Assembly (NCBI GenBank): GCA_018883105.1
Contig: VEQS01000006.1
Coordinates: forward strand, 1-34,609
Source: Phycisphaerales bacterium
Lineage (GTDB): Bacteria > Planctomycetota > Phycisphaerae > Phycisphaerales > SM1A02
Direction: 5' to 3'
DNA: 34,609 bases
The notes under the pieces were generated by a model, which was not told the DNA's origin, made no database searches, and worked only from the letters and a program-made list of their open reading frames with translations. Shown here one piece after another: positions 23,964 to 31,805 of the stretch (position 1 is its first letter; each line of letters begins with the position of its first letter). The translations under genes were made by a program, and so were the position numbers.

Positions 23964-24473
23964 TCACGCCCCAGCAGCCATTGCCGCCGCCTTGTTGATC
24001 CCCGCGGCCAAGGCGGACAGGTCCGCATCCAGCTTCCGCTCCTCGGTGAGGGCCAGCTGCAGCCGGGCCACCGACTGGGGGAACCCGAGGAGCTCCACCC
24101 AGCTGCGCGCGCACCCGTAGCCGGCGATCCGGTCGTGGGCGATGTGCTGGACGCCCGCGATGATCGCCGCGTCCCGGACGCCCGAGTCCGTCTTGGTGGC
24201 CTTGGCGAGGTCCACGCAGTCCCGCGCCAGGCCCTTCATGCCCTCGGTCTCTGCGCGCGCCGGGTGCGGCCGTGCGCCGAGCTCGCGGAACACGTCGTCC
24301 AGCCGGCGCTCGCGCTCCTTCGCCGACTCGCCGTCGCGGCGCAGGAGCGCCGCCAGCTGCTGGTCGGACGCCGTGCGCGACAGTTCGGGCATCAGCTTCG
24401 CGGCGCGCCGCTCGGCGGCATAGAGCTCGTTGAGCTGCGTGACGAGGAGTTCCTTGAGGGTGTTCATGGGCAT
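23964..24473 (-). CDS. DUF892/YciE-YciF-type ferritin-like protein
   Basis: A 169-residue helical protein. It starts MNTLKELLVTQLNELYAAE, the typical opening of the DUF892 family, followed by KLMPELSRTASDQQLAALL and three more amphipathic helices. EGMKGLARDCVD and IAGVQHIAHDRIAGYG hold the Glu and His/Glu residues of a ferritin-like di-iron four-helix bundle. The E. coli homologues YciE and YciF are stress-induced; biochemical function is uncertain. The start is unsure: ATG 24473 and ATG 24467 both lack a Shine-Dalgarno and a TAnnnT element, and the ORF track's TTG at 24509 is unlikely. It is upstream of the porin on the same strand but the porin has its own promoter. Confidence 0.9.
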   Translation of the reverse strand: MPMNTLKELLVTQLNELYAAERRAAKLMPELSRTASDQQLAALLRRDGESAKERERRLDDVFRELGARPHPARAETEGMKGLARDCVDLAKATKTDSGVRDAAIIAGVQHIAHDRIAGYGCARSWVELLGFPQSVARLQLALTEERKLDADLSALAAGINKAAAMAAGA

Positions 24474-24582
24474 GCGACGAAGCATCCACGGGAACACGCC
24501 GGTTCCCAAGCCGGAAAGTGCCGCGCTTTCGCGGGGTGCGCGGGACGATGCCCCTCTGGAGCACCGCGAGCCGCCGATTCAC

Positions 24583-24588
24583 TACCGT
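24583..24588 (+). promoter_or_regulatory. Probable -10 element (TACCGT) for the channel/thiD operon
   Basis: TACCGT is followed by ACCCAC and ATG 24595 with no Shine-Dalgarno, which indicates a leaderless transcript. It supports ATG 24595 as the true channel start. Confidence 0.48.
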
Positions 24589-24594
24589 ACCCAC

Positions 24595-25902
24595 ATGGAG
24601 CACGCGTCCCCGAGGCACCATGCCATGCTCGCGTTCCAGGCGCTGGTGGCCGCGACGACCGTCGCGGCGTCGGTGCTGGTGCCGCTGCAGCTGGCGTTCC
24701 CGGAATCGGGCGTGTGGACGGGCTTCGGGCTCGACATGGCCGTGACCGCCGTCTTCGCGGTCGACCTGGCCACCAACCTGGCGCGGGCGCGCCGCCCCGC
24801 CGGGCCGCACGCGCGCGCGCAGGGCACGGGCAGCGTCGCGTGGTGGACGGCGGTCGACCTCGCGGCCGCGGTGCCGTTCGACCTGATGTTCGCATCGCCG
24901 CTGGCGATCCTGCCGCGCATGGCGAAGGTCCTCCGCCTGGCGCAGTGGTTCGGCTCCTGGCGCATCCGGTTCGTCAAGCGCGTCGAGCTGGTGAAGCTCG
25001 GCATCTTCGCGTTCTGGCTCCTGCTCACCGCACACTGGCTGGCCTGCGTCTGGAGCTCGATCACGCCGACCTACGAGGGCGACGCCGCCACGCGCTACCT
25101 CGCCTCCTACTACTGGGTGGTGGAGACGCTGGCCACGGTGGGCTACGGCGAGACCACGCCCGTCACCAACCTGCAGCGCGTGTTCGCGATCGGCGTGATG
25201 CTGACGGGCGTCGCCGTCTACGGCTACGTGATCGGCAACGTGGCCGGCATGCTGGCGCGGCGCGACCCTGCGAAGACGCAGTACTTCGAGAACATCGACC
25301 GCCTGAACACCTTCATCAAGCACCGCGACCTGCCGCCGGAGCTGCGGGCGCGGATCCTGGACTACTACGCCTACGTGTGGCGGCGCCGGCTGGGGTTCGA
25401 CGAGGCGTCGTTCCTGGGCACCCTGCCCCCCGGACTGCGGCGCGAGGTGGAGATGGAGCTCAAGCGCGACCTGCTCTCGCGCATCCCGCTCTTCCGCGGG
25501 CTCTCCGAGGCGTTCCTGGAGGAAGTGGCGCTCTCCTTGCGTCCGGACGTGTACGTGCCCGGCGAGCATGTCTTCCGCCAGGGGCAGCCTGGCGACCGGA
25601 TGTACTTCGTCATCGAGGGGACGCTCAAGGTGCTGCGCGGCGACGACGAGGTGGGACGGCTCTCCGACGGCAACTTCTTCGGCGAGGTCGCGCTCTTCAC
25701 CAACCAGCCGCGCAACGCGTCGGTCCAGGCCGCCACCTACTGCGACCTGTATGCCCTCGACCGCGGCGCCTTCACGCGCCTGCTCGAGCGCTTCCCCGAC
25801 GTCGGCGAGCGGCTGCGCGAGGTGGCGCTGACCCGCCACGGCACGCCGGTGGCGGCGGCGGCCCCGCCCGCGCCGCCCTCCACGCCGCCCGCCGCGCCAT
25901 GA
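24595..25902 (+). CDS. Voltage-gated-type potassium channel with cyclic-nucleotide-binding domain
   Basis: A 435-residue CNG/KCNH-like channel subunit. Six hydrophobic segments lie within residues 10-225. The S4-like region has Arg/Lys spaced through ILPRMAKVLRLAQWFGSWRIRFVKR. The pore loop carries the potassium selectivity filter TVGYG at 181-185. A C-linker (YFENIDRLNTFIKHRDLP) leads to a cNMP-binding domain at about 320-415 with PGEHVFRQGQPGDRMYFV and the phosphate-binding cassette FFGEVALFTNQPRNASV, where Gly, Glu and Arg are retained. It should form an inner-membrane K+ channel gated by cyclic nucleotide and perhaps voltage. The C-terminal 20 residues are Ala/Pro-rich. It overlaps thiD by 4 bases (ATGA). 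Confidence 0.95.
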   Translation: MEHASPRHHAMLAFQALVAATTVAASVLVPLQLAFPESGVWTGFGLDMAVTAVFAVDLATNLARARRPAGPHARAQGTGSVAWWTAVDLAAAVPFDLMFASPLAILPRMAKVLRLAQWFGSWRIRFVKRVELVKLGIFAFWLLLTAHWLACVWSSITPTYEGDAATRYLASYYWVVETLATVGYGETTPVTNLQRVFAIGVMLTGVAVYGYVIGNVAGMLARRDPAKTQYFENIDRLNTFIKHRDLPPELRARILDYYAYVWRRRLGFDEASFLGTLPPGLRREVEMELKRDLLSRIPLFRGLSEAFLEEVALSLRPDVYVPGEHVFRQGQPGDRMYFVIEGTLKVLRGDDEVGRLSDGNFFGEVALFTNQPRNASVQAATYCDLYALDRGAFTRLLERFPDVGERLREVALTRHGTPVAAAAPPAPPSTPPAAP

Positions 25903-26717
25903 ACCCGGTCGCGCTGACGATCGCCGGCTCCGATCCCTCGGGCGGGGCCGGGCTGCAGGCCGACCTCAAGGCCTTCCACGCGCACGGCGCATACGGCGAG
26001 GCCGTGGTCACGCTGCTCACCGTCCAGAACACCCGGTCCGTCTCGGCGGTCGAGGTGCTCGACCCGGCGTTCGTGCTGCGGCAGATCGATGCGGTGATCG
26101 ACGACATCCCGCCTCATGCCGCCAAGACCGGTGCGCTCGGCAGCGCCGCGGTGATCGAGGCGGTGGCGTCGCGGGCGCGGTCGTTCGCATTCCCGCTCGT
26201 CGTCGACCCGGTCATGGTGAGCAAGCACGGCGCGCCGCTGATGGCCGATGACGCCGTGGACACGTTCGTGCGCTCCCTGCTTCCCTGCGCACACCTGGTG
26301 ACGCCGAACCTGGCGGAGGCGTCGCGGCTTGCCCGCATCGAGGTGCGCGACGCGGACGGCATGGAACGCGCGGCGCGCGCCATCGCGGCGCTCGGCGCGC
26401 GCCACGTGCTGGTGAAGGGCGGCCACCTCGACGGCGATGCGATGGACCTCCTGTGGTCGGACGGCCGCGCCACGTGCCTGCGCGCGGCGCGCATCGCCAG
26501 CACACACACCCACGGCACCGGCTGCGTCCTGTCCGCGTCGATCACGGCACGCCTGGCGCACGGCGAGCCCCTGGTGGACGCGGTCGCCGAGGCGAAGCGC
26601 TTCGTGCGCACCGCGATCGAGCGCGCCCCAGGCCTCGGCGGCGGGTGCGGCCCGATCGACCTGTTCGCGCCGGTCAGCCCGGTGCGCGACCGGCCCGCGA
26701 ATACACCACGCTCGTGA
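25899..26717 (+). CDS. thiD: Hydroxymethylpyrimidine/phosphomethylpyrimidine kinase
   Basis: A 272-residue ribokinase-fold enzyme with the ThiD signature TIAGSDPSGGAGLQADLKAF at the start. It also shows TVQNT, KTGALGSAAVIEAV, VVDPVMVSKHGAPLM, LVTPNLAEA, VLVKGGHLDGD and the anion-hole THGTGCVLSASITA with its catalytic Cys region. It phosphorylates HMP and HMP-P in the pyrimidine branch of thiamine synthesis and salvage. ATG 25899 overlaps the channel stop (ATGA), so translation is coupled, an unusual pairing. No TPP riboswitch could sit before it here. Its 3' end overlaps the 3' end of the converging DUF2339 gene by 44 bases. Confidence 0.96.
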   Translation: MNPVALTIAGSDPSGGAGLQADLKAFHAHGAYGEAVVTLLTVQNTRSVSAVEVLDPAFVLRQIDAVIDDIPPHAAKTGALGSAAVIEAVASRARSFAFPLVVDPVMVSKHGAPLMADDAVDTFVRSLLPCAHLVTPNLAEASRLARIEVRDADGMERAARAIAALGARHVLVKGGHLDGDAMDLLWSDGRATCLRAARIASTHTHGTGCVLSASITARLAHGEPLVDAVAEAKRFVRTAIERAPGLGGGCGPIDLFAPVSPVRDRPANTPRS

Positions 26718-28089
26718 CCACGAGCAGGATGCCGGTCACCATCAGGGCCACCACGCGCCACGCGGGCTCCGCCTCGGACATGTCGATCACGAGCACCTTC
26801 ACCGCGACGGTGCCCAGGAGCCCAAGGCCCACCCAGCGCGTGCGCACCTCCGCACGGCGGAACCCCATCACCACCAGGCCCACGGCCACCAGCGCCACCC
26901 ATGCGCTGAGGGCCACGCGCTGGATCGCCACGGTCGACGCAAACGGCGGGCTCGCCGCGGGCTCGAAGAACCTGACCACCATGGCGGACGTGAAGACGAC
27001 CGCCGCCAGCGCGAAGAGGCCCGGCAGCAGCGGGCGCAGCGCCCACGCGCACCCGGCGATCACCAGCGCCGCAAGCGTCGACGCATTGAGGAGCCAGTGC
27101 TCCACCCACGTCCGCCCGGCGCTCGGCGCGGCCGCCTCGGCGACCGCCACGAAGAGCACGGCACACGTCGCAAGCCCGACGCCCACCTGCCCGACCGACT
27201 CCACCATCTCCATGCGCGCGCGGCGCGCCCAGCGCGTGCCGAGGGTCGCGACGACCCCGACCGCCATCGCGGCGAACTCGACGCCCAAGCGCTCCGATGC
27301 CACCCCGTCGCCACGCAGGTGCGTCTCGATGACGAGCAGCACCGCCATCGCCGCCAGCCCGAACCCCAGCGCCGCCGCCGCGGGCACCTGGCCGAAGCGC
27401 TCGGTGCGGTAACGGCGCGAGACCAGCGCCAGCACCGCGCACACCAGCGCCGCCAGCACCATGCCGCCCGCCGGGCGCGACGGCGGACCGTCGAGCCCCG
27501 TCGCCTCGACGAGGGTCACGACGTACCACCCGCACGCCGCGATCAGCGCCCAGGTCATCGACACGAGCTTCACCAGGCCGTGCGTGCGCCCCGCAAGCAC
27601 CGCCGCCACGGGAATCGCGAGCAACGCCGCAAGCGCCGCATACCGGTCGCATGCCAGGAACGACAGCACCGTCCACGCGATCGCGGCGCACCCCGCCAGG
27701 AACACCGACCCCGCGCGCGGCCGGCCCGATGGATCGCTTCCCAACGACCACGCACGCGCCGCGAAGAGCAGTGCAAACGCCACCGCCACCGGCGACCACA
27801 TTCCGGTCGAGATGCGGATGCCCCACATCGACTGCTCGCCCGACCCGGCCGGCGGATGCTGCCACACCACCGTTCCCGCGACGCCAAGCCCCGGCAGCAG
27901 CTTGAACGCCGCGAGCGCCAGCACCGAGAGCACCATCGACGCGAACCCGAGGCCCGCCAGGATCGGGGTGCGCGACGATCGGCCCATGTGCACCGTGACC
28001 ACGCCGAGCACCGCCCATGCGGCCGGCAACGCATCGCCCCGCACCAGGATCCCCACCTGCACCAGGATCAGCGCCCCGCCCAGCGCCAT
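26674..28089 (-). CDS. DUF2339 membrane protein, C-terminal part (split gene)
   Basis: A 471-residue, almost wholly hydrophobic protein with about fourteen membrane helices and Pro/Gly-rich loops, matching the C-terminal half of DUF2339 proteins, which are normally one chain of about 850-1000 residues. The N-terminal half is in another frame just upstream. Reading could begin at ATG 28089, with AAGGTG as a weak ribosome-binding site, overlapping the upstream frame by 22 bases. Alternatively a -1 shift or a one-base deletion splits one gene. The ORF-track start at 29163 is not real, because bases 28100-29163 in this frame are a shadow of the N-terminal half. Family function is unknown. Confidence 0.75.
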   Translation of the reverse strand: MALGGALILVQVGILVRGDALPAAWAVLGVVTVHMGRSSRTPILAGLGFASMVLSVLALAAFKLLPGLGVAGTVVWQHPPAGSGEQSMWGIRISTGMWSPVAVAFALLFAARAWSLGSDPSGRPRAGSVFLAGCAAIAWTVLSFLACDRYAALAALLAIPVAAVLAGRTHGLVKLVSMTWALIAACGWYVVTLVEATGLDGPPSRPAGGMVLAALVCAVLALVSRRYRTERFGQVPAAAALGFGLAAMAVLLVIETHLRGDGVASERLGVEFAAMAVGVVATLGTRWARRARMEMVESVGQVGVGLATCAVLFVAVAEAAAPSAGRTWVEHWLLNASTLAALVIAGCAWALRPLLPGLFALAAVVFTSAMVVRFFEPAASPPFASTVAIQRVALSAWVALVAVGLVVMGFRRAEVRTRWVGLGLLGTVAVKVLVIDMSEAEPAWRVVALMVTGILLVVTSVVYSRAGRAPG

Positions 28090-29246
28090 TGCACCTTCGC
28101 CTGCTGCGCCGCAGCCGCCACCATCGCCGATGACGCCGGGTCTTCCTCGGCATCGCGCGCATCGACGCCGCCCGCCGGCACCAGCGCACGCAGCGGCACG
28201 GCGGCGCCGGCACACGCCGCTGCCATCACGAGCGGGATCCACGCATGCACGTCCGCCCACGGGACGGCATTCCGCAGGCCGTGCACCGCGATCGGCGCGG
28301 CCACCAGCGTCGCGCCCACGGAGTAGGCGAGGTTCATGGTGCGCAGGCGCCCCTGCAGGGCCGCATGGGTGCACTCGCCCACCGCCATCGCCCACCACAG
28401 GAACACGAACGACGCGATGGTCACCGACGGCTGCCACCCCACCGAAATGCAGAGCTGCACGCCCGCGAGCGCCTGCAGCACACCCGCATGCCGGAACCCG
28501 GCGAACGACGGCGGACCCACGCGCGCCAGCACCAGCGCGATCGCATAGGTCGCGGTGAACGCCGCGCCGGACATCACCAGCTGCCCCGGCAGTTCCATCA
28601 CCTCGGGGCGGTTCCATCCCATGAATGCCGGCACCAGGTATGCGCCGATCAGGCTGATGCCGCCGACCACGGGTTCGGACGAGCGGTAGGTGACCAGCCC
28701 GCCGGCCACGGCCACCGCGACGCCCGCCAGCAGCGCCGCGCCCGGCCCGAACACGTCGAACGGCGTGACGCCCGCGCACGTCGACACGTAGAGGCCCCCG
28801 ATGCCCGCCGCCAGCAGCGCCGCGCTCGGGAATCGCCCGATCCGCTCGCGCAGCACGCTGCCCGCGACCACGAACGCGCCCGAGAGCGCGTAGGCCAGCG
28901 CCAGCTTGAGGGACGGCGCCAGGCGGCCGAGCCACCCCTGCTCGATCACGAAGCGCGCGAAGACCGCGATCGCGGCGATGACGATGATGCCGCCGACCCA
29001 CGCCGCGACCTTGACGCCGAGGAAGCGCTCGAGGCCGTCGCGGTGCGCGGCGGCGGATTCGGGCGTGCGGGCGGGTGCGGGGACCGACGCCGGCGTCGCA
29101 GGCACAGGCACCCGCATCGGCGCAGTCGGCGCCATCGGTTGCACCGGCGGCTCCTTCTCCCACGCGACGCCGCTCAGCCGGCGCTCGATCCCCGAGAGAC
29201 GTGCCTCGATCGCCGCCAGCCGGTCGCCAAGCCCTTGGTCGTCCAT
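28068..29246 (-). CDS. DUF2339 membrane protein, N-terminal part (split gene)
   Basis: A 392-residue protein. Residues 1-30 form a short coiled coil (LGDRLAAIEARLSGIERRLSG), followed by a Pro/Ala-rich linker. From residue 75 comes the DUF2339 opening, LGVKVAAWVGGIIVIAAIAVF, with VIEQGWLGRLAPSLKLALAY, and about nine membrane helices. The frame stops in a hydrophilic loop after AKVQWRWAGR, where the family normally continues into further helices; that continuation is in the other frame from 28089. ATG 29246 has no Shine-Dalgarno, but TAGGCT lies 7 nt upstream. It is probably transcribed with the C-terminal part. Confidence 0.82.
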   Translation of the reverse strand: MDDQGLGDRLAAIEARLSGIERRLSGVAWEKEPPVQPMAPTAPMRVPVPATPASVPAPARTPESAAAHRDGLERFLGVKVAAWVGGIIVIAAIAVFARFVIEQGWLGRLAPSLKLALAYALSGAFVVAGSVLRERIGRFPSAALLAAGIGGLYVSTCAGVTPFDVFGPGAALLAGVAVAVAGGLVTYRSSEPVVGGISLIGAYLVPAFMGWNRPEVMELPGQLVMSGAAFTATYAIALVLARVGPPSFAGFRHAGVLQALAGVQLCISVGWQPSVTIASFVFLWWAMAVGECTHAALQGRLRTMNLAYSVGATLVAAPIAVHGLRNAVPWADVHAWIPLVMAAACAGAAVPLRALVPAGGVDARDAEEDPASSAMVAAAAQQAKVQWRWAGR

Positions 29247-29253
29247 GCGCGCA

Positions 29254-29259
29254 AGCCTA
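29254..29259 (-). promoter_or_regulatory. Probable -10 element (TAGGCT) for the DUF2339 gene
   Basis: TAGGCT is followed by TGCGCGC and ATG 29246 with no Shine-Dalgarno. The context CTAGGCTTGCGCGC is nearly identical to the region before the ThiF gene. Confidence 0.48.
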
Positions 29260-29295
29260 GTGCCCGCACGAATGCCCTGCCCCGGGCCGCCGCGT

Positions 29296-29994
29296 TCAGC
29301 CGATCATCCCCACCGCCCGGGCCGCCAGCATCAGCAGGACGGTCATGGCGATGGTCACCTGCAGCATCATCCCCAGCTGGATCGAGGCGCGCAGCGGCAC
29401 CGGGATGGTGGGGCCGAACGTGCTGGATGTGTTGAAGGAGAGGAAGAAGTAGTCCATGTAGCGCGGCACCCAGCCCTTGAGCGACCGGAAGCCGAGCGTG
29501 CCCTGCGGGAACAGGATGCCCGGGTAGTCGCGCTCGTCGCCGTCGGCATACAGGTGGTGGTGCGTGTGGTCGAAGCGCCAGTAGTACGCCGCGAAGACGG
29601 CCACGTTCTCGGCATACACCAGGCCCGCCGAGAGGAGCAGGAACCCGGGGTCGTCCTTCGGATCGAAGAGCGACACCACCAGCCCCGCCACGTTCACCAC
29701 CAGCGCCAGCAGCGCCAGGAAGAGCGACAGGTCGAACATCCGCACGAACGACCGGCCCGTGCGCATGAACCAGAGCACCAGCGCCACCGCGGACGACATG
29801 AGCGCCAGCGGGCTCACCCACACGTCGATCGCCTGGAAAGCCAGCACCGCGCGCGACGGCGCCTCGTCCGTCAGCCGCAGCGCCGACGACGTGCCGAGGT
29901 CGATGAGCGATGCCACCATCAGCGTGACGAGCAGGCCGCCCGCCGTGCCACGAAGGCCGGTGCGCAGTTCCTGGTGCTCGTGCGCCGTCGGCAT
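29296..29994 (-). CDS. Polytopic membrane protein with pore-like C-terminal pair (DUF1345-like)
   Basis: A 232-residue protein with about six membrane segments. The last two flank YMDYFFLSFNTSSTFGPTIP, a loop resembling the re-entrant pore region of two-helix channel proteins but without a K+ filter. The order (helices, a charged HTHHHLYADGDERDYPG loop, then the DYFFLSF region and a final helix ending AARAVGMI) resembles DUF1345-type proteins of unknown function; that family assignment is tentative. ATG 29994 has TACACT 6 nt upstream and no Shine-Dalgarno. The ORF track's longer start (30180) overlaps the TPMT-like gene and is rejected. Confidence 0.85.
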   Translation of the reverse strand: MPTAHEHQELRTGLRGTAGGLLVTLMVASLIDLGTSSALRLTDEAPSRAVLAFQAIDVWVSPLALMSSAVALVLWFMRTGRSFVRMFDLSLFLALLALVVNVAGLVVSLFDPKDDPGFLLLSAGLVYAENVAVFAAYYWRFDHTHHHLYADGDERDYPGILFPQGTLGFRSLKGWVPRYMDYFFLSFNTSSTFGPTIPVPLRASIQLGMMLQVTIAMTVLLMLAARAVGMIG

Positions 29995-30000
29995 CAAGTG

Positions 30001-30006
30001 AGTGTA
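30001..30006 (-). promoter_or_regulatory. Probable -10 element (TACACT) before the polytopic membrane protein
   Basis: TACACT is followed by CACTTG and ATG 29994 with no Shine-Dalgarno, another leaderless-type arrangement. It lies in the 28-base gap after the TPMT-like gene. Confidence 0.47.
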
Positions 30007-30022
30007 CGGGCGCGGACTCGCC

Positions 30023-30637
30023 TCACCGCCGGCGCAGCACCAGCCCCAGCTCATGCATGCCGTTTGGGTGAGGCACGCGCGCATACGGCGGCACCGGCCA
30101 CTCCCAGCGCGCGTCGTCGAAGAGCATGCGCATCGCGTTGATGTCGCCGTGGTACGGCGGGCCCTCGATGATGCCGGCATCGACCGCTTCCCGCCGCGGA
30201 CGCTGGGCGATCATCGCAAGCAGCGTCCCGCCCGGCCGCAGCCACGCCGCGAGCGCCGTTTCGTAGGCACGCCACATGGTCGGGTGCATGGCGCACAGGC
30301 ACGTCTGCTCGTAGACGGCGTCGAACGGCCGCGCCGGCCGCCACGCGCACACGTCGGCGTGCACCATCTCGGCGCGAAGCCCACGGTCGGCAAGCAGCAT
30401 GCGCGCGCGTTCGCACGCCCCCGCCGACATGTCGATGCCCACGGCGTCGAACCCACGCGCGGCAAGCTCCGCGACGTCCCATCCGCGGCCGCACCCGGGC
30501 ACCGCGACGTGCGCCGGCGGCACGATCACTCCCGCCGCCAGCCACTCGAGGAGCTGCGGCCCGGCGCCGCCCCGGTCCCACGGCGTATCGCCGCGCGCGA
30601 AGCGGTCGTCCCAGAAGGCGGCATCCGGCCCGGCCAC
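30023..30637 (-). CDS. Thiopurine-methyltransferase-family SAM-dependent methyltransferase
   Basis: A 204-residue class I methyltransferase. The start FWDDRFARGDTPWDRGG is the TPMT-family opening, and VAVPGCGRGWDVAELAARG is the SAM-binding motif I (family form PGCGxGxD). GIDMS and MVHADV follow, then DAVYEQTCLCAMHP. Bacterial members methylate small thiols, selenium or tellurium compounds, or halides; the substrate here cannot be told. The start is GTG 30637, four bases after the stop of the SnoaL-like gene, with no Shine-Dalgarno, so translation probably depends on coupling. Confidence 0.92.
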   Translation of the reverse strand: MAGPDAAFWDDRFARGDTPWDRGGAGPQLLEWLAAGVIVPPAHVAVPGCGRGWDVAELAARGFDAVGIDMSAGACERARMLLADRGLRAEMVHADVCAWRPARPFDAVYEQTCLCAMHPTMWRAYETALAAWLRPGGTLLAMIAQRPRREAVDAGIIEGPPYHGDINAMRMLFDDARWEWPVPPYARVPHPNGMHELGLVLRRR

Positions 30638-30641
30638 GTGC

Positions 30642-31181
30642 TCAGCGCGGGGGCTTCGGCGTCAGCGCGGGCGACGGGTCGGTGTGGTGGTGCACCAGCT
30701 TCCACGCGTCGCCCTCCTTGCGGAAGACGTTCGTCGAGCGGAAGCGGAGCTCCGCCACCTTGCCGTCGATCATCACGCCGTTGCCGCGCTCCAGGCACGT
30801 GGCGATCGCATGGTCGCCGGCCTGCACCACCTTCACGTCCTCGCACGTGATGCTGCCGCCCATCTTGAGCGCGGCCTCGGCCCGGAACTGCTCCTCGACG
30901 GCCGGCCAGCCGACGTGGCGCTTGCCGTCCGGGCCGAAGTCCGAGACATCGGGCGAGTGCGACCAGACCGCATCCATGCCGTCGGCGCTTCCGGCCATCA
31001 GGCGGTTGATCGCGGCGTAGAAGGCCTCGTTCGCGGCCAGCACGTCGGCGTGCTGCTCGCCGGAGTGGTCGAGCGCCTCGTGGGCGAGCCGGTGCATGGC
31101 CATGCGCGCGCAGCCGGACGCGCCGGCGGCGCCGAGGAGGGCGGCGATCGAGAGGACCGAGGCGATTCGGATGGTGGTCAT
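30642..31181 (-). CDS. SnoaL-like (NTF2-fold) lipoprotein, copy 1
   Basis: A 179-residue protein with signal peptide and lipobox ASGC (Cys24), predicting a membrane-anchored periplasmic protein. The mature part is an NTF2/SnoaL-like fold: ANEAFYAAINRLMAGSADGMDAVWSHSPDV, WPAVEEQF, and a C-terminal FRSTNVFRKEGDAWKLVHHH, the usual SnoaL_3/DUF4440 ending. It is a tandem paralogue of the next gene upstream. AGGA lies about 9 bases before ATG 31181. The role may be small-ligand binding or a catalytic accessory; no active-site assignment is possible. Confidence 0.9.
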   Translation of the reverse strand: MTTIRIASVLSIAALLGAAGASGCARMAMHRLAHEALDHSGEQHADVLAANEAFYAAINRLMAGSADGMDAVWSHSPDVSDFGPDGKRHVGWPAVEEQFRAEAALKMGGSITCEDVKVVQAGDHAIATCLERGNGVMIDGKVAELRFRSTNVFRKEGDAWKLVHHHTDPSPALTPKPPR

Positions 31182-31213
31182 CGGTGGTGTTCCTGGGGTG
31201 GTTCGGGGCGCGC

Positions 31214-31744
31214 TCAGCGGCGGGACACCGGGGCGAGCGTCGCGTCGGCGTGGTGGTGGATCATCTTCCAGGCGCCGCCCTCGCGGGTGAACACGTTGGT
31301 GGACCGGGTGCGCACCGTGACCGGCTTCCCGTCGATCATCAGGCCGCTCGCCGCCTCGATGCAGGTGACGATTCCCATCTCGTCGCCGACGAACGCCGCC
31401 GCGTTCTCGCACGTCACGGAGCCGCCCATCCGCTTGGCGGCCTCCTCGCCGAAGCGGTGCTCGACCTCGGGCCAGCCGTCGAGCATCTTGCCGAAGGGCC
31501 CGAAGTCCGAGACGCCGTTGCCGTGCGACCAGACGCCGGACATGCCCGACGGGTCGCCCGCCAGCACCTTGTTCAGCGCCGCATAGAAACCGTCGTTGGC
31601 GGCCATCAGCGCCGCCGCCTCGGTGCTGCCCTCCGGCGACTGCCCGATGGCCGACACCTCGAGGCCCGGGGCGGCGGACAGGACGGCGAGCGCCGCGGCC
31701 AGGCCGGCGGCGCGGGAGGAGGCAAGGCGCGACGGTCGATTCAT
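31214..31744 (-). CDS. SnoaL-like (NTF2-fold) exported protein, copy 2
   Basis: A 176-residue paralogue of the downstream gene, sharing ANDGFYAALNKVLAGDPSGMSGVWSH, VSDFGP, GWPEVEHRF, GGSVTCE, LMIDGKPV and RSTNVFTREGGAWKMIHHH. It has a signal peptide (about residues 1-32) but no lipobox Cys, so it is probably soluble in the periplasm while its sister is lipid-anchored. ATG 31744 has TACCAT 7 nt upstream and no Shine-Dalgarno, so it likely starts the transcript that runs on through copy 1 and the TPMT-like gene. Confidence 0.9.
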   Translation of the reverse strand: MNRPSRLASSRAAGLAAALAVLSAAPGLEVSAIGQSPEGSTEAAALMAANDGFYAALNKVLAGDPSGMSGVWSHGNGVSDFGPFGKMLDGWPEVEHRFGEEAAKRMGGSVTCENAAAFVGDEMGIVTCIEAASGLMIDGKPVTVRTRSTNVFTREGGAWKMIHHHADATLAPVSRR

Positions 31745-31751
31745 GGCGCGG

Positions 31752-31757
31752 ATGGTA
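31752..31757 (-). promoter_or_regulatory. Probable -10 element (TACCAT) for the SnoaL-like operon
   Basis: TACCAT is followed by CCGCGCC and ATG 31744 with no Shine-Dalgarno. It shares a 61-base divergent region with the next promoter. Confidence 0.48.
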
Positions 31758-31790
31758 ACGATCGCGCACCGGCGCACGGGGCGCCGCGGC

Positions 31791-31796
31791 TACGCT
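31791..31796 (+). promoter_or_regulatory. Probable -10 element (TACGCT) for the small membrane protein
   Basis: TACGCT is followed by nine bases and ATG 31806 with no Shine-Dalgarno. Confidence 0.42.
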
Positions 31797-31805
31797 CCGC
31801 GCGCG

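Noticed and set aside
20493-26717. A 2074-residue plus-strand ORF, the longest in the track
   Set aside because: Only its last 272 residues (ThiD) are real. The rest is antisense to the VWA, porin and DUF892 genes and out of frame with the channel; its His/Arg-rich composition is typical of GC-rich shadows.
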